Shown here piece after piece: positions 33,847 to 43,370 of a DNA stretch of 64,000 bases. Position numbers and translations under genes: made by a program. The stretch lies in assembly GCA_944383545.1 (NCBI GenBank), contig CALWPY010000001.1, positions 105,980-169,979 on the forward strand, written 5' to 3'. Origin of the DNA: an uncultured Lachnospiraceae bacterium. GTDB lineage: Bacteria; Bacillota; Clostridia; Lachnospirales; Lachnospiraceae. The notes below the pieces were generated by a model. It was not told the origin of the DNA. It searched no databases and saw only the letters and a program-made list of their open reading frames with translations. Every line of letters starts with the position of its first letter. The first letter of the stretch is position 1.

Positions 33847-35901
33847 ATGTTCAAAATGGAAGCAGCAGGATGGGATGGCTTCGTAGGCGGAAAGTGGCAG
33901 AAGACAATCGACGTTAGAGATTTCATTCAGAGAAATTACACAGTATATGAAGGAGATGATGAGTTCTTAGCTGAGCCTACACAGGACACAAAGGACTTAT
34001 GGCAGATGGTACTTGACCTTTCAAAGAAGGAAAGAGAAGCAGGCGGAGTACTTGATATGGATACAAAGGTTGTATCAACACTTACTTCACACGGCCCTGG
34101 ATATCTTGATAAGAGCAAGGAAAAAATCGTTGGTGTTCAGACAGATAAGCCATTCAAGAGAGGAATGAACGTATACGGTGGAATCCGTATGGCAGTTAAG
34201 GCTTGCGAGGACAATGGTTACACAGTTGACCCTGAAATAGTAGAGTTCTTTACAACTCATAGAAAAACACACAACGCAGGTGTATTTGATGTTTACGACC
34301 AGGAAATCAGAAAGTGCCGTACAAACCACATCATCACAGGTCTTCCTGATGCTTACGGACGTGGACGTATCATTGGTGACTACAGAAGAGTTGCACTTTA
34401 CGGAATTGATTACCTTATCCAGGATAAGAAAGAGCAGAAGGAATCTTTCGGTAATGTTTACACAGATGATGTAATCAGAGGAAAAGAGGAAATCGCAGAG
34501 CAGATTAAGGCTCTTGGCGAACTCAAGCAGATGGCTGCATCATATGGTATCGATATTTCAAAGCCTGCCACAAACGTGCAGGAAGCTATACAGGCACTGT
34601 ATTTCGGATACTTAGGAGCAGTTAAAGAGCAGAACGGTGCAGCAATGTCACTCGGACGTACCTCTACATTCTTAGACTGCTACGCAGAAAGAGATTTAAA
34701 GGCTGGTAAATTTACAGAAGAGCAGATTCAGGAGTTCGTAGACCACTTCATTATGAAGCTTCGTATCGTTAAGTTCGCAAGAACACCTGAATACAACTCA
34801 TTATTCTCAGGTGACCCTGTATGGGTAACTGAATCACTTGGTGGTATGGGTGTTGACGGACGTCCACTTGTTACAAAGATGAGCTTCCGTTATCTTCATA
34901 CACTTGACAACTTAGGAACAGCACCAGAGCCAAACTTAACAGTTCTCTGGTCAACAAGACTTCCTATCAACTGGAAGCAGTACTGTGCTAAGATGTCAAT
35001 TAAGTCATCATCAATCCAGTATGAGAATGATGACCTTATGAGACCTGTTCACGGTGATGACTATGCAATCGCATGCTGCGTATCATCAATGAGAGTCGGT
35101 AAGGAAATGCAGTTCTTCGGAGCAAGAGCAAACCTTGCAAAATGTCTCCTTTACGCTATCAATGGTGGTGTTGATGAGTGCACAGGCGTACAGGTTGGTC
35201 CTAAGTACAGACCTATTACTTCAGAGTACCTTGACTTTGACGAAGTAATGGAGAAGTTTGATGACATGATGGAGTGGCTTGCAGGCGTATATGTAAGCGC
35301 ACTTAACATTATTCATTACATGCATGATAAGTATGCATATGAAAGAATTCAGATGGCTCTGCATGACAGAGACGTAAAGAGATATTTTGCAACAGGTATA
35401 GCAGGACTTTCAGTTGTTGCTGACTCACTTTCAGCTATCAAGTATGCAAAGGTTAAGCCTATCAGAAATGAGCAGGGCATTGTAGTAAGCTACGAGACAG
35501 AGGGAGACTTCCCTAAGTATGGAAATAACGATGACCGTGTAGATGAGCTTGCAGCTAATCTTGTATCAACCTTCATGGCTAAGATTAGAAAGCATCATGT
35601 ATACAGAAACGGATTCCCTACAATGTCAGTACTTACAATTACTTCAAACGTAGTTTACGGAAAGAACACAGGAGATACTCCTTGCGGAAGAAAGCATGGT
35701 GAGCCTCTTGCACCTGGTGCTAACCCAATGCACAGAAGAGATACTCACGGAGCACTTGCTTCACTTTCTTCAGTAGCAAAGCTTCCATTCATGGATTCAC
35801 AGGATGGTATTTCAAATACATTCTCAATCATTCCTGGAGCTCTTGGTAAGGAAGATCAGGTATTTGCAGGTGACCTTGACGTAGACCTTAAGCTTGACTA
35901 A
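33847..35901 (+). CDS. pflB: Pyruvate formate-lyase catalytic core lacking the glycyl-radical segment
   Basis: Converts pyruvate and CoA to acetyl-CoA and formate. The ATG at 33847 is chosen because AGGAGGAG at 33831-33838 nearly abuts an in-frame TTG at 33841. The 684-residue protein aligns with the E. coli PflB order: [15 protein letters not shown], the active Cys pair in AIACCVSSM (Cys410-Cys411), then [10 protein letters not shown] and VASL-like [13 protein letters not shown]. It ends at [17 protein letters not shown], just where family members continue into about 75 more residues holding the radical Gly. No remnant of that segment follows the stop in any frame; it is encoded separately at 36171. 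The codons (TAC, AAC, CGT enriched) suggest high expression. Confidence 0.92.
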   Translation: MFKMEAAGWDGFVGGKWQKTIDVRDFIQRNYTVYEGDDEFLAEPTQDTKDLWQMVLDLSKKEREAGGVLDMDTKVVSTLTSHGPGYLDKSKEKIVGVQTDKPFKRGMNVYGGIRMAVKACEDNGYTVDPEIVEFFTTHRKTHNAGVFDVYDQEIRKCRTNHIITGLPDAYGRGRIIGDYRRVALYGIDYLIQDKKEQKESFGNVYTDDVIRGKEEIAEQIKALGELKQMAASYGIDISKPATNVQEAIQALYFGYLGAVKEQNGAAMSLGRTSTFLDCYAERDLKAGKFTEEQIQEFVDHFIMKLRIVKFARTPEYNSLFSGDPVWVTESLGGMGVDGRPLVTKMSFRYLHTLDNLGTAPEPNLTVLWSTRLPINWKQYCAKMSIKSSSIQYENDDLMRPVHGDDYAIACCVSSMRVGKEMQFFGARANLAKCLLYAINGGVDECTGVQVGPKYRPITSEYLDFDEVMEKFDDMMEWLAGVYVSALNIIHYMHDKYAYERIQMALHDRDVKRYFATGIAGLSVVADSLSAIKYAKVKPIRNEQGIVVSYETEGDFPKYGNNDDRVDELAANLVSTFMAKIRKHHVYRNGFPTMSVLTITSNVVYGKNTGDTPCGRKHGEPLAPGANPMHRRDTHGALASLSSVAKLPFMDSQDGISNTFSIIPGALGKEDQVFAGDLDVDLKLD

Positions 35902-35918
35902 TTAAAGGATTGGTTAAA

Positions 35919-36131
35919 ATGAGTGATAACCTTAAAAATGTAGATGATATCGTAGCAATGCTGGATGGCATGGTTGCTGACGGGCACGGACACATAAATG
36001 TGTCCGTAGACCCGGAGCAGGAAGGAAAAACAGTTCAGACAATGGGCTGTATAGACTGCGCAAAAGGAAATCTTGCATGTGCGGTACCTACACTGCACGA
36101 AGGCATTGACGATGCTTTTGACGATGAGTAA
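35919..36131 (+). CDS. Small Cys-containing relative of the glycyl-radical subunit
   Basis: Protein of 70 residues I do not recognise as a named family. Its first 30 residues (NVDDIVAMLDGM, GHGHINVSV) mirror the start of the radical subunit at 36171 ([19 protein letters not shown]). After that, where the other protein carries its RVSGYAV loop, this one has GCIDCAKGNLAC, i.e. Cys44, Cys47 and Cys54 in CX2CX6C, and an acidic tail DDAFDDE. The ATG at 35919 (with AAAGGA at 35904-35909) lies 17 bases after the pflB stop. It might bind the PFL core in place of the radical domain, or hold a metal or redox centre; both are inference. Confidence 0.8.
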   Translation: MSDNLKNVDDIVAMLDGMVADGHGHINVSVDPEQEGKTVQTMGCIDCAKGNLACAVPTLHEGIDDAFDDE

Positions 36132-36170
36132 TAAATATTATATTATTAAGAAATAGGAGGATGATTTAAA

Positions 36171-36410
36171 ATGGCTAGTAAACAGCAGATTGATAACTTA
36201 GTTGGAATGTTAGATGGTTACGCAGAAAAAGGCGGACATCACATCAATGTAAATGTATATAATAGAGAAACTCTTATCGATGCACAGAAGCATCCTGAGA
36301 ACTATCCTCAGCTTACAATTCGTGTATCAGGATATGCAGTTAACTTCATAAAGCTTACACCTGAGCAGCAGAATGATGTTATTTCACGTACATTCCATGA
36401 GTCCATCTAA
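36171..36410 (+). CDS. grcA: Stand-alone glycyl-radical subunit of pyruvate formate-lyase (GrcA-like)
   Basis: Protein of 79 residues equal to the C-terminal segment of normal PflB. It carries [35 protein letters not shown] and the radical motif RVSGYAV with the radical Gly at residue 54 (codon 36330-36332), ending RTFHESI like E. coli PflB. In E. coli the similar GrcA (YfiD) replaces an oxygen-damaged radical domain. Here the core lacks its own, so this subunit should be obligatory. AGGAGGATG precedes the ATG. It lies between the Cys-containing relative and the activase gene. Confidence 0.93.
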   Translation: MASKQQIDNLVGMLDGYAEKGGHHINVNVYNRETLIDAQKHPENYPQLTIRVSGYAVNFIKLTPEQQNDVISRTFHESI

Positions 36411-36489
36411 TTTAGGATTAATGCGTCAGGCTGTATGACATCATACAAATGAAATACTAATCAATATATTGGAGGACAATATACTGATA

Positions 36490-36533
36490 AAGTGCTTGGG
36501 ACCATGTGCTTTATGTGCATGGTCCCTGCTTTA
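36490..36533 (+). terminator. Strong hairpin between the radical subunit and pflA
   Basis: GGGACCATG (36498-36506) pairs with CATGGTCCC (36518-36526), extended by outer AAAGTGC-like pairing with TGCTTT. The following bases are TTTAAAATAA, a poor T-run, so it may be a partial terminator or an RNA-stability element that lowers pflA relative to the abundant core mRNA. Confidence 0.6.
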
Positions 36534-36559
36534 AAATAACGCGAAATGGAGTTTTGACC

Positions 36560-37357
36560 ATGGAAAATCAATTAGGAGAAAACCCTCAGATGGAGGGAAA
36601 TATTCATTCTATTGAAACCTTCGGTACTGTTGACGGACCCGGAGTCAGATATGTGGTATTCGTAAAAGGCTGTCCTATGAGATGTCTTTACTGCCACAAC
36701 CCGGACACCTGGGCGGCGGCAGGCGGCGAAAAGATGACGGTGGAGCAGATTCTTACGGATTATGACAGATATAAGCCATTCCTTAGGGACGGCGGACTGA
36801 CTGTTACAGGTGGAGAGCCTCTGGTACAGTTGGATTTTGTACTTGAGCTTTTTACAGAGGCACAGAAGAAGGATATCCATACATGCCTTGACACTTCGGG
36901 AATAATGTTTAGAAGAGACAATCCGGAGCTTCTTGAAAAATACAGGAAGCTGGCAGAGGTAACGAATGTGGTAATGCTCGACATAAAGCACATCGACCCT
37001 GAAGAGCATAAGAAGCTAACCGGCCAGCCTATAGACAATATTCTGGATTTCCTGCATTTCCTAGATGAGCAGGAAGTGGAAATCTGGATAAGACATGTCA
37101 TTGTTCCGGGAATTACTTATATACCTGAATATCTTGAGAGACTTGGCAAATACCTTGCCCACTTTAAACATGTAAGGGCGCTTGATGTACTTCCATACCA
37201 TGATATGGGAAAGGAAAAGTACAAGAAGATGGGCATCGATTATCCTCTCAAGGATGTTCAGCCTCTGACCAACAAGGAGGCCAAGGAAGCAAGAGACATT
37301 ATTCTGGGAGCAATGAAAAAAGAGCGTCAGGAAATGAAGGAGCATGGAGAACTGTAA
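36560..37357 (+). CDS. pflA: Pyruvate formate-lyase activating enzyme (radical SAM)
   Basis: Generates the glycyl radical with SAM and a [4Fe-4S] cluster. The 265-residue protein has VDGPGVRYVVFVKGCPMRC with the cluster cysteines Cys38, Cys42 and Cys45 (CX3CX2C), followed by TGGEPL and the DIKHIDPEEHK region typical of activases. The ATG at 36560 (TGGAG at 36547-36551) is chosen over an ATG at 36506, which lies inside the hairpin. It must act on the separate 79-residue radical subunit, presumably when docked on the core. Confidence 0.94.
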   Translation: MENQLGENPQMEGNIHSIETFGTVDGPGVRYVVFVKGCPMRCLYCHNPDTWAAAGGEKMTVEQILTDYDRYKPFLRDGGLTVTGGEPLVQLDFVLELFTEAQKKDIHTCLDTSGIMFRRDNPELLEKYRKLAEVTNVVMLDIKHIDPEEHKKLTGQPIDNILDFLHFLDEQEVEIWIRHVIVPGITYIPEYLERLGKYLAHFKHVRALDVLPYHDMGKEKYKKMGIDYPLKDVQPLTNKEAKEARDIILGAMKKERQEMKEHGEL

Positions 37358-37507
37358 ACCGTAAAGACAGAGTAAAGGTTTTGTTATTTGTATAAAACAG
37401 GACTTTACAGGGGCAGACAAATTGGGTATCATATTAAATGTAGGTTATAAACAGCATATGAGACATTCATCAACCACGGATTGATGTAGGACGAAGGAGC
37501 AAAAAGT

Positions 37508-38212
37508 GTGAATAAAATTTGTCATTTAAAGCTTTCGACTTATTTGATGCGTGACATCAAGTGCAGGGATTATCGTTTTATCAGCAAAAAAGCTGAAAAC
37601 TATGATAACTGTGTCATGGAGGGTTCAACTGGAGACGTTATAGGCCGATATGACGGACATTCCATTAAGAAATGGTTTAACCTGATTAGATTTAAAATCT
37701 ACAAATTTATGCTTCAGACAGGAAGTATAATGCCCGATATTTTGGTTTATACCTATATTAAAGGCCATGAATATTCCGGGAGTTTTGAAAAAATAAAGAG
37801 TAAAATTTTAAAGCTCGAGGAAAAGGGAAAGTGGAGTATACGCTCATGCTACAGGCTTGGCTATCTTCTGCATTATCTTGAAGATTATTTTACCTATCCT
37901 CATAATAACAATTTTACTCTGGGATTAATGAAGCACAGGGAATATGAAGTGGGTCTTCAGCCTAAATTTCTGGAATATCTGAAAAACAGGTGGAAGGATA
38001 AGCAGAATGATAACCTTGAAGCTTATGAACATACGCCTGCAATGGATATTTTCAATAAGATGCATGATGACTATATGATGGCACGTCCTGTTCATGAAAG
38101 AGACTGCAGATATATTGTGGACAGTGCCGAAAGAATTGCAGCTGCATTTTTCCTGCTTTTTGAAAAAAGAGCAGAAAAGAGATATTTTGAAAAGATAGCA
38201 GTTGCATTATAA
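37508..38212 (+). CDS. Zinc-dependent phospholipase C-like / S1-P1-fold protein
   Basis: Protein of 234 residues starting at a GTG with AAGGAG 9 bases upstream. The order GSIMPDIL, KGHEY, GYLLHYLEDYFTYPHNN and MKHREYE matches the zinc-dependent phospholipase C fold, whose His and Asp residues coordinate zinc. There is no signal peptide, so a cytosolic or hydrolase-related role is as likely as lipid cleavage. The substrate is unknown. It is alone between pflA and a terminator. Confidence 0.7.
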   Translation: MNKICHLKLSTYLMRDIKCRDYRFISKKAENYDNCVMEGSTGDVIGRYDGHSIKKWFNLIRFKIYKFMLQTGSIMPDILVYTYIKGHEYSGSFEKIKSKILKLEEKGKWSIRSCYRLGYLLHYLEDYFTYPHNNNFTLGLMKHREYEVGLQPKFLEYLKNRWKDKQNDNLEAYEHTPAMDIFNKMHDDYMMARPVHERDCRYIVDSAERIAAAFFLLFEKRAEKRYFEKIAVAL

Positions 38213-38315
38213 ATGTTTATAATAGCATAGGATAATTAACATCAACATAGGATGTATTTGAATTAGTAAATAAACTAAAACTAATGATTACGATAAACAG
38301 TAACATATGATGTAA

Positions 38316-38368
38316 GATAAGCGGCAGGCGCATGATTTAAAGTGCCTGCTGCTTATTTTGTTTTTATT
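38316..38368 (+). terminator. Intrinsic terminator before the DUF3842-arabinose unit
   Basis: ATAAGCGGCAGGC pairs with GCCTGCTGCTTAT, followed by TTTTGTTTTT. It ends the transcript from the preceding gene. Confidence 0.85.
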
Positions 38369-38421
38369 ATATTACTTTTTTGTTTTGTACATAAATTGTT
38401 GTTTTATAAGAAATTCTCATA

Positions 38422-38430
38422 TGATATAAT
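38422..38430 (+). promoter_or_regulatory. Extended -10 promoter candidate for the DUF3842-arabinose unit
   Basis: TGATATAAT combines an extended TG with a perfect -10 TATAAT. The -35 region (TTTTAT) is weak, so an activator may assist. I see no clear catabolite cre site. Confidence 0.45.
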
Positions 38431-38490
38431 CTATATATAAATAAAATTTTGTAAGATTAGAATATAGTTTCTGGCACTAGGAGGAAGCAA

Positions 38491-38895
38491 ATGAATGTAC
38501 TTATAATTGATGCACAGGGCGGAGGTATCGGAAGACAGCTTGTAGCGTCAGTGAAATCTAAGTTTTCGGATATTAAAATTACTGCGGTTGGCACTAATTC
38601 GGCGGCTACGGCAGCAATGCTTAAGGCAGGGGCCGACTATGCGGCAACAGGTGAGAATGCAGTGATTGTAGGATGCCGTAAGGCGGATGTGATTATTGGT
38701 CCGATTGGTATTGTGATTGCAGATTCCCTGTACGGAGAAATTACTCCAGAAATGGCTGTTGCGGTAGGTCAAAGCATGGCAAAACGTATTTTAATACCGG
38801 TTAATCATTGCGACAATCTGGTTGTGGGTGTGTCGGATTATTCGATTGGAAAACTGATAGATAGTGTTTTGGAAGAGCTTGATAATATTATTTAA
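38491..38895 (+). CDS. DUF3842 family protein
   Basis: Protein of 134 residues with a Rossmann-like start NVLIIDAQGGGIGRQLV and an alternating beta-alpha pattern (ITAVGTNSAATAAML, VIIGPIGIVIA). DUF3842 proteins are common and uncharacterised in Firmicutes. AGGAGG precedes the ATG. It ends 30 bases before the FGGY kinase start, so it may be part of the arabinose transcript. Confidence 0.85.
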   Translation: MNVLIIDAQGGGIGRQLVASVKSKFSDIKITAVGTNSAATAAMLKAGADYAATGENAVIVGCRKADVIIGPIGIVIADSLYGEITPEMAVAVGQSMAKRILIPVNHCDNLVVGVSDYSIGKLIDSVLEELDNII

Positions 38896-38924
38896 TGACA
38901 GGCTGTTTTATAGGAGGTGTATTT

Positions 38925-40451
38925 ATGGGACTATATCTCGGAGTAGAGTTTGGCTCTACCAGAATTAAAGCTATAACTGTAGATGAAAATCATATTCCTG
39001 TTTCATCGGGAGATTACAGCTGGATTTCCGTATATGAAAACGGTATCTGGACTTATGACCTTAGGGAGGCATGGGACGGGTTTAAGGAAGCACTCCGCAA
39101 AATAAAAGACAGGGAAGACATTCGGGCAATGGGAATTTCAGGCATGATGCACGGATATCTTGTATTTGACAAGGACTGGAATCTGCTGACACCGTTCAGG
39201 ACATGGCAGAACACAATCACCGGACAGGCCGCAAAAGAATTGACGGAACTGTTTGGCTTCAATATTCCTCAAAGGTGGAGCATTGCTCACCTGTATCAGG
39301 CAATATTAAACGATGAGGAGCACATCTCCCGTATTGCTCATATAACCACTCTTGCAGGCTATGTACACTATATGCTTACAGGCGTCAATGCCATAGGTAT
39401 CGGTGAAGCCTCCGGTATGTTCCCAATCGACAGTGGGAAGAACTGCTATGATGAAAAAATGATTTCTAAATTCAATAAACTGGTTGAAGGGAAAAATCTG
39501 CCCTGGAAGCTGATTGATATTTTACCCGATGTTCTTTGTGCAGGAGATAAAGCAGGTACACTTACAGAAAGCGGAGCGGCTTTGCTTGACAATCTGCTTA
39601 CGCCCGGCATTTTATTTGCACCTGTGGAAGGAGATGCAGGAACGGGAATGACTGCTACAAATTCAGTCGCACCCCGTACGGGTAATGTATCTGCAGGAAC
39701 TTCCATTTTCTCAATGGTGGTGTTGGAGCATCCGCTTAAGAAAGTCTATGAGGAAATAGACCTTGTAACTACTCCTGCGGGTAAGCCTGTGGCTATGGTC
39801 CACTGTAATAACTGTACGAATGACAACAATGCATGGATGAAAGTTTTTAAAGAAATGACTGAACTCTTTGGTGAGTCAGTATCTGATAGCGATTTGTATA
39901 CGAAGCTGTATCAGAAATCTCTTGAGGGCGAGCCCGATTGTGGAGGAATTCTGGTATGTAATTATATGGCAGGTGAGGGTGTGACCCATATGGACTCCGG
40001 CCGTCCTCTGGTAGTCCGCCGTCCTGACAGTAAATTTACCCTCGCCAATTTTATCCGTGCCCAACTGTATTCTACCATGTCCACCCTGAAAATCGGAATG
40101 GATATTCTGGCTAAGGAAAATGTTGCCATTGATTCATTAACAGGACACGGTGGTCTGTTCAAGACACCTGTTGTAGGTCAGAAATATATGGCTGCCGCCT
40201 GTAATGCACCTGTTACCTGTATGGAAACAGCAGGTGAGGGCGGTCCTTACGGCATGGCTCTTTTGGCGGCTTATCTTGTTAATAAGACTGACGGGGAAAG
40301 TCTGGAAGAGTATTTGAAGACCAGAGTCTTTAACGGTATATCAGGAACGACTCTTGAGCCTGATAGGGAAGATGTGGACGGGTTTAATACATATATAGAA
40401 CAATATAAAAAGCTTTTAATGGTTGAAAAGACCGCTGTCGAAGTAATTTAA
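38925..40451 (+). CDS. FGGY sugar kinase, probably L-ribulokinase
   Basis: FGGY kinase of 508 residues. The ATG at 38925 follows TAGGAGGTG. It has LGVEFGSTRIKAI at the N-terminus (phosphate-1), the sugar-binding region GISGMMHGYLV, and GHGGLFKTPVVGQ in the C-terminal domain. The family phosphorylates pentuloses or related sugars; the neighbours araA and araD indicate L-ribulose as substrate, though sequence alone does not separate ribulokinase from xylulokinase-like members, hence no symbol. Confidence 0.85.
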   Translation: MGLYLGVEFGSTRIKAITVDENHIPVSSGDYSWISVYENGIWTYDLREAWDGFKEALRKIKDREDIRAMGISGMMHGYLVFDKDWNLLTPFRTWQNTITGQAAKELTELFGFNIPQRWSIAHLYQAILNDEEHISRIAHITTLAGYVHYMLTGVNAIGIGEASGMFPIDSGKNCYDEKMISKFNKLVEGKNLPWKLIDILPDVLCAGDKAGTLTESGAALLDNLLTPGILFAPVEGDAGTGMTATNSVAPRTGNVSAGTSIFSMVVLEHPLKKVYEEIDLVTTPAGKPVAMVHCNNCTNDNNAWMKVFKEMTELFGESVSDSDLYTKLYQKSLEGEPDCGGILVCNYMAGEGVTHMDSGRPLVVRRPDSKFTLANFIRAQLYSTMSTLKIGMDILAKENVAIDSLTGHGGLFKTPVVGQKYMAAACNAPVTCMETAGEGGPYGMALLAAYLVNKTDGESLEEYLKTRVFNGISGTTLEPDREDVDGFNTYIEQYKKLLMVEKTAVEVI

Positions 40452-40464
40452 GGAGGCGATAAAA

Positions 40465-41934
40465 ATGAAATATAATTTTTGGTTTGTTGTAGGCTCTCAG
40501 GATTTATATGGAGAAGAAGTTTTAAAAACAGTTGCCGAAAGGGCACAGGAGATGGCGGAAGAAATGAGTAAATCCCTGCCATATCCGTTAGTTTATAAGG
40601 TTACTGCAATGTCTAATTCCCAGATTGCTGACATTGTAAAGGAAGCAAATTATGACGATACCTGTGCAGGTATTATTACATGGTGCCACACCTTCAGTCC
40701 GTCCAAGATGTGGATTAACGGTCTGGCAAATCTACAGAAGCCATATTGCCATTTTGCCACACAGTATAATAAGGAAATACCGAATGATGAGATAGATATG
40801 GATTTTATGAACTTAAATCAGGCAGCTCATGGTGACCGTGAGCATGGGTTTATTGCCGCACGTCTGAGAATGCCACGAAAGGTGGTTGCGGGTTATTGGA
40901 AAGATGAAAAAGTTCATAAGCGTATAGGAGACTGGATGAAGGCTGCCGTTGGCGTGGCAGTTTCAAAAAATTTGAAGGTTATGCGTTTTGGGGACAATAT
41001 GCGTGAAGTGGCAGTTACCGAGGGCGATAAGGTGGAAGTTCAGACAAAGCTTGGCTGGCAGGTAAATACCTGGGCAGTAGGCGATTTGGTAAAGGAAATG
41101 AACTTAGTTACTGAAGAAGAGATTGATGCTCTTATGGCAGAGTATGAAGATAAATACGAGGTAAACACTACTGATATTTCCGCAATCCGCTATCAGGCAA
41201 GGGAAGAAATTGCCATGAAGAAGATGCTGGATAAAAACGGATGCATGGCATTTACCAATACCTTTCAGGATTTATACGGCATGGAACAGCTGCCGGGACT
41301 TGCCACGCAGCACCTTATGGCACAGGGTTATGGCTACGGCGGTGAAGGTGACTGGAAGGTATCAGCAATGACCGCTATCATGAAGGCTATGGGCGAGGGC
41401 GGAAACGGAGCGTCCGCATTCATGGAGGATTATACATATAATTTAGAAGAAGGCAGGGAATATTCCCTGGGAGCCCATATGCTTGAGGTCTGTCCAAGTG
41501 TGGCGGACCCTGCCGTAAAACCTAAGATTGAAACTCATCATTTGGGAATAGGCATGAATGAAAAGGACCCTGCCCGACTTGTTTTTGAGGGTAAGGAAGG
41601 CGATGCCATTGTAGTAAGCCTGATTGACATGGGCGGACGTCTGCGCCTTATCTGTCAGGATATTCATTGTGTAAAGCCAATTTTACCGATGCCGAATCTT
41701 CCGGTTGCCCGTGTCATGTGGCAGGCTATGCCTAACCTTACTGAAGGCATTGAGTGTTGGATTACTGCAGGTGGTGCGCACCATACTGTTCTTTCATATG
41801 ATGTATCTTATGAGCAGATGAAGGACTGGGCAAGAATGATGGATATTGAGTTTGTTCATATTACTAAAGACACAACCGTGGATGCTCTTGAAAAGGAGCT
41901 GTTTCTGAATGATTTGGCATGGAAGCTCAAATAG
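40465..41934 (+). CDS. araA: L-arabinose isomerase
   Basis: Converts L-arabinose to L-ribulose with a divalent metal. The 489-residue protein starts KYNFWFVVGSQDLYGEE, as typical, with WCHTFSPSKMWI, NTFQDLYG and YGYGGEGDWK containing the catalytic Glu residues, and metal-binding His in the C-terminal half (TAGGAHHTVLS). AAGGAGG precedes the ATG. Downstream of the kinase by 13 bases. Confidence 0.97.
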   Translation: MKYNFWFVVGSQDLYGEEVLKTVAERAQEMAEEMSKSLPYPLVYKVTAMSNSQIADIVKEANYDDTCAGIITWCHTFSPSKMWINGLANLQKPYCHFATQYNKEIPNDEIDMDFMNLNQAAHGDREHGFIAARLRMPRKVVAGYWKDEKVHKRIGDWMKAAVGVAVSKNLKVMRFGDNMREVAVTEGDKVEVQTKLGWQVNTWAVGDLVKEMNLVTEEEIDALMAEYEDKYEVNTTDISAIRYQAREEIAMKKMLDKNGCMAFTNTFQDLYGMEQLPGLATQHLMAQGYGYGGEGDWKVSAMTAIMKAMGEGGNGASAFMEDYTYNLEEGREYSLGAHMLEVCPSVADPAVKPKIETHHLGIGMNEKDPARLVFEGKEGDAIVVSLIDMGGRLRLICQDIHCVKPILPMPNLPVARVMWQAMPNLTEGIECWITAGGAHHTVLSYDVSYEQMKDWARMMDIEFVHITKDTTVDALEKELFLNDLAWKLK

Positions 41935-41946
41935 GAGGTGTATTCT

Positions 41947-42639
41947 ATGCTGGAAGAACTTAAAAAACTGGTGTGTGATGCAAACCTTGAGCTTCCTAAG
42001 TATGGACTTGTGACCTTTACATGGGGAAATGTATCCGGTATTGACCGTGAAAAAGGTCTGATTGTTATAAAACCTTCAGGGGTGGAATATGACAACATGA
42101 CCGCTGAGGATATGGTTGTCGTATCTCTTGCGACAGGAGAAAAGGTGGAGGGAAGGTGGAAACCTTCTTCTGATACTCCAACCCATGTGGCTTTGTACAA
42201 TGCATTTCCAGATATCGGTGGTGTTGTTCATACCCATTCACGCTGGGCTACATCATGGGCGCAGGCAGGACGTGGTATTCCTGCTTACGGTACTACTCAC
42301 GGAGATTATTTCTATGGTGAAATACCATGTACCCGGAAAATGACTCCTGCTGAAATTTGCGGAGAATATGAAAAGGAGACCGGGAATGTGATTATAGAGA
42401 CTTTCCGTGACAAGTCGCCTGATGATATTCCTGCAGTCCTGGTACACAGCCACGGACCATTTACATGGGGAAAAAATCCTCACAATGCCGTACATAATGC
42501 TGTAGTTCTGGAGGAGCTGGCGTTTATGGCTTTCCATACGGAAGCCCTGAATCCTGATAAGGAGATTATGCAGCAGGAGCTTTTGGATAAACATTATCTG
42601 CGTAAGCATGGGAAGAATGCTTATTATGGGCAGGTATAA
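41947..42639 (+). CDS. araD: L-ribulose-5-phosphate 4-epimerase
   Basis: Class II aldolase-fold epimerase making D-xylulose-5-phosphate, which feeds transketolase. The 230 residues show [17 protein letters not shown], the zinc-binding [11 protein letters not shown] and [10 protein letters not shown]. The ATG at 41947 is preferred over the GTG at 41938, which overlaps AGGAGGTG. It completes the kinase-araA-araD set. Confidence 0.96.
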   Translation: MLEELKKLVCDANLELPKYGLVTFTWGNVSGIDREKGLIVIKPSGVEYDNMTAEDMVVVSLATGEKVEGRWKPSSDTPTHVALYNAFPDIGGVVHTHSRWATSWAQAGRGIPAYGTTHGDYFYGEIPCTRKMTPAEICGEYEKETGNVIIETFRDKSPDDIPAVLVHSHGPFTWGKNPHNAVHNAVVLEELAFMAFHTEALNPDKEIMQQELLDKHYLRKHGKNAYYGQV

Positions 42640-42674
42640 TTTTAGGGGTATCATATAAAGGAAACGAAAAAGTA

Positions 42675-43357
42675 ATGGGCAATATATTAGTACTTGAGGA
42701 CGAAGAGAGCGTAAGGCGGGGAATTGCATTTACCCTTGAAAAAAACGGATATACGGTTTTTAAGGCAGGAACTGTGAGGGAGGCGGAAAAGATTTTTCAG
42801 CCAATGAAGTTGACCTTGTTATATGCGATATTACACTTCCTGACGGCAGTGGTCTGGATTTTGTACGTTATGTCAGAAGTATAAGCGGTGTGCACATAAT
42901 CTGCCTTACTGCGCTTGATTCGGAAATGGATTATGTTATGGGCTATGAGCAGGGAGCAGACGACTATATGACAAAGCCGTTCAGTCTGTCAGTTCTTGTT
43001 TTAAAGGTAGAGGCATTTTTCAGGAAAAAGAGCTCGGATAATAACATAACGGTATCGGGGGATTTAAGTTTTAACAGGCAGGAAATGAAGTTGGAGAGAA
43101 ACGGTAAGTTAATCCCTTTGACAAAGACGGAGTGCAGGCTTTTGATGATGTTTCTTGATAATCCCAGACACATTCTGTCAAAAAACCAGATACTTGACAG
43201 AATTTTTGATTCAGAGGGTGATTTTGTAGACGAAAACACCATTGCGGTAAATATCAGAAGGCTTAGGGAAAAGATAGAGCCTGACATAAAAAAACCTGAG
43301 TATATAAAAAACGTAAGGGGACTTGGATATATCTGGGATAAAGACTGCAGAATGTAA
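42675..43357 (+). pseudogene. OmpR-family response regulator with a frameshift
   Basis: The receiver start (NILVLEDEESVRRGIAFTLE) is in one frame and the rest is in the next. The middle (NEVDLVICDITLPDG, phosphoacceptor Asp codon 42827-42829, then VHIICLTALDSE) reads without a stop only after a one-base shift near 42793-42802. Adding one T to the T5 run at 42793-42797 restores KIFSANEVDLVICD and a 227-residue protein with an intact winged-helix C-terminus (DENTIAVNIRRLREKI). It partners the histidine kinase at 43371. It is either a real frameshift, a phase-variable tract or a base-calling error. Confidence 0.85.
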
Positions 43358-43370
43358 GGTAGTTATAAAA

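Noticed and set aside
35902-36170. Split pfl caused by a frameshift or stop in one gene
   Set aside because: The radical segment is absent from all frames directly after the core stop, each downstream gene has its own ribosome site, and an intact separate gene lies between the two parts.
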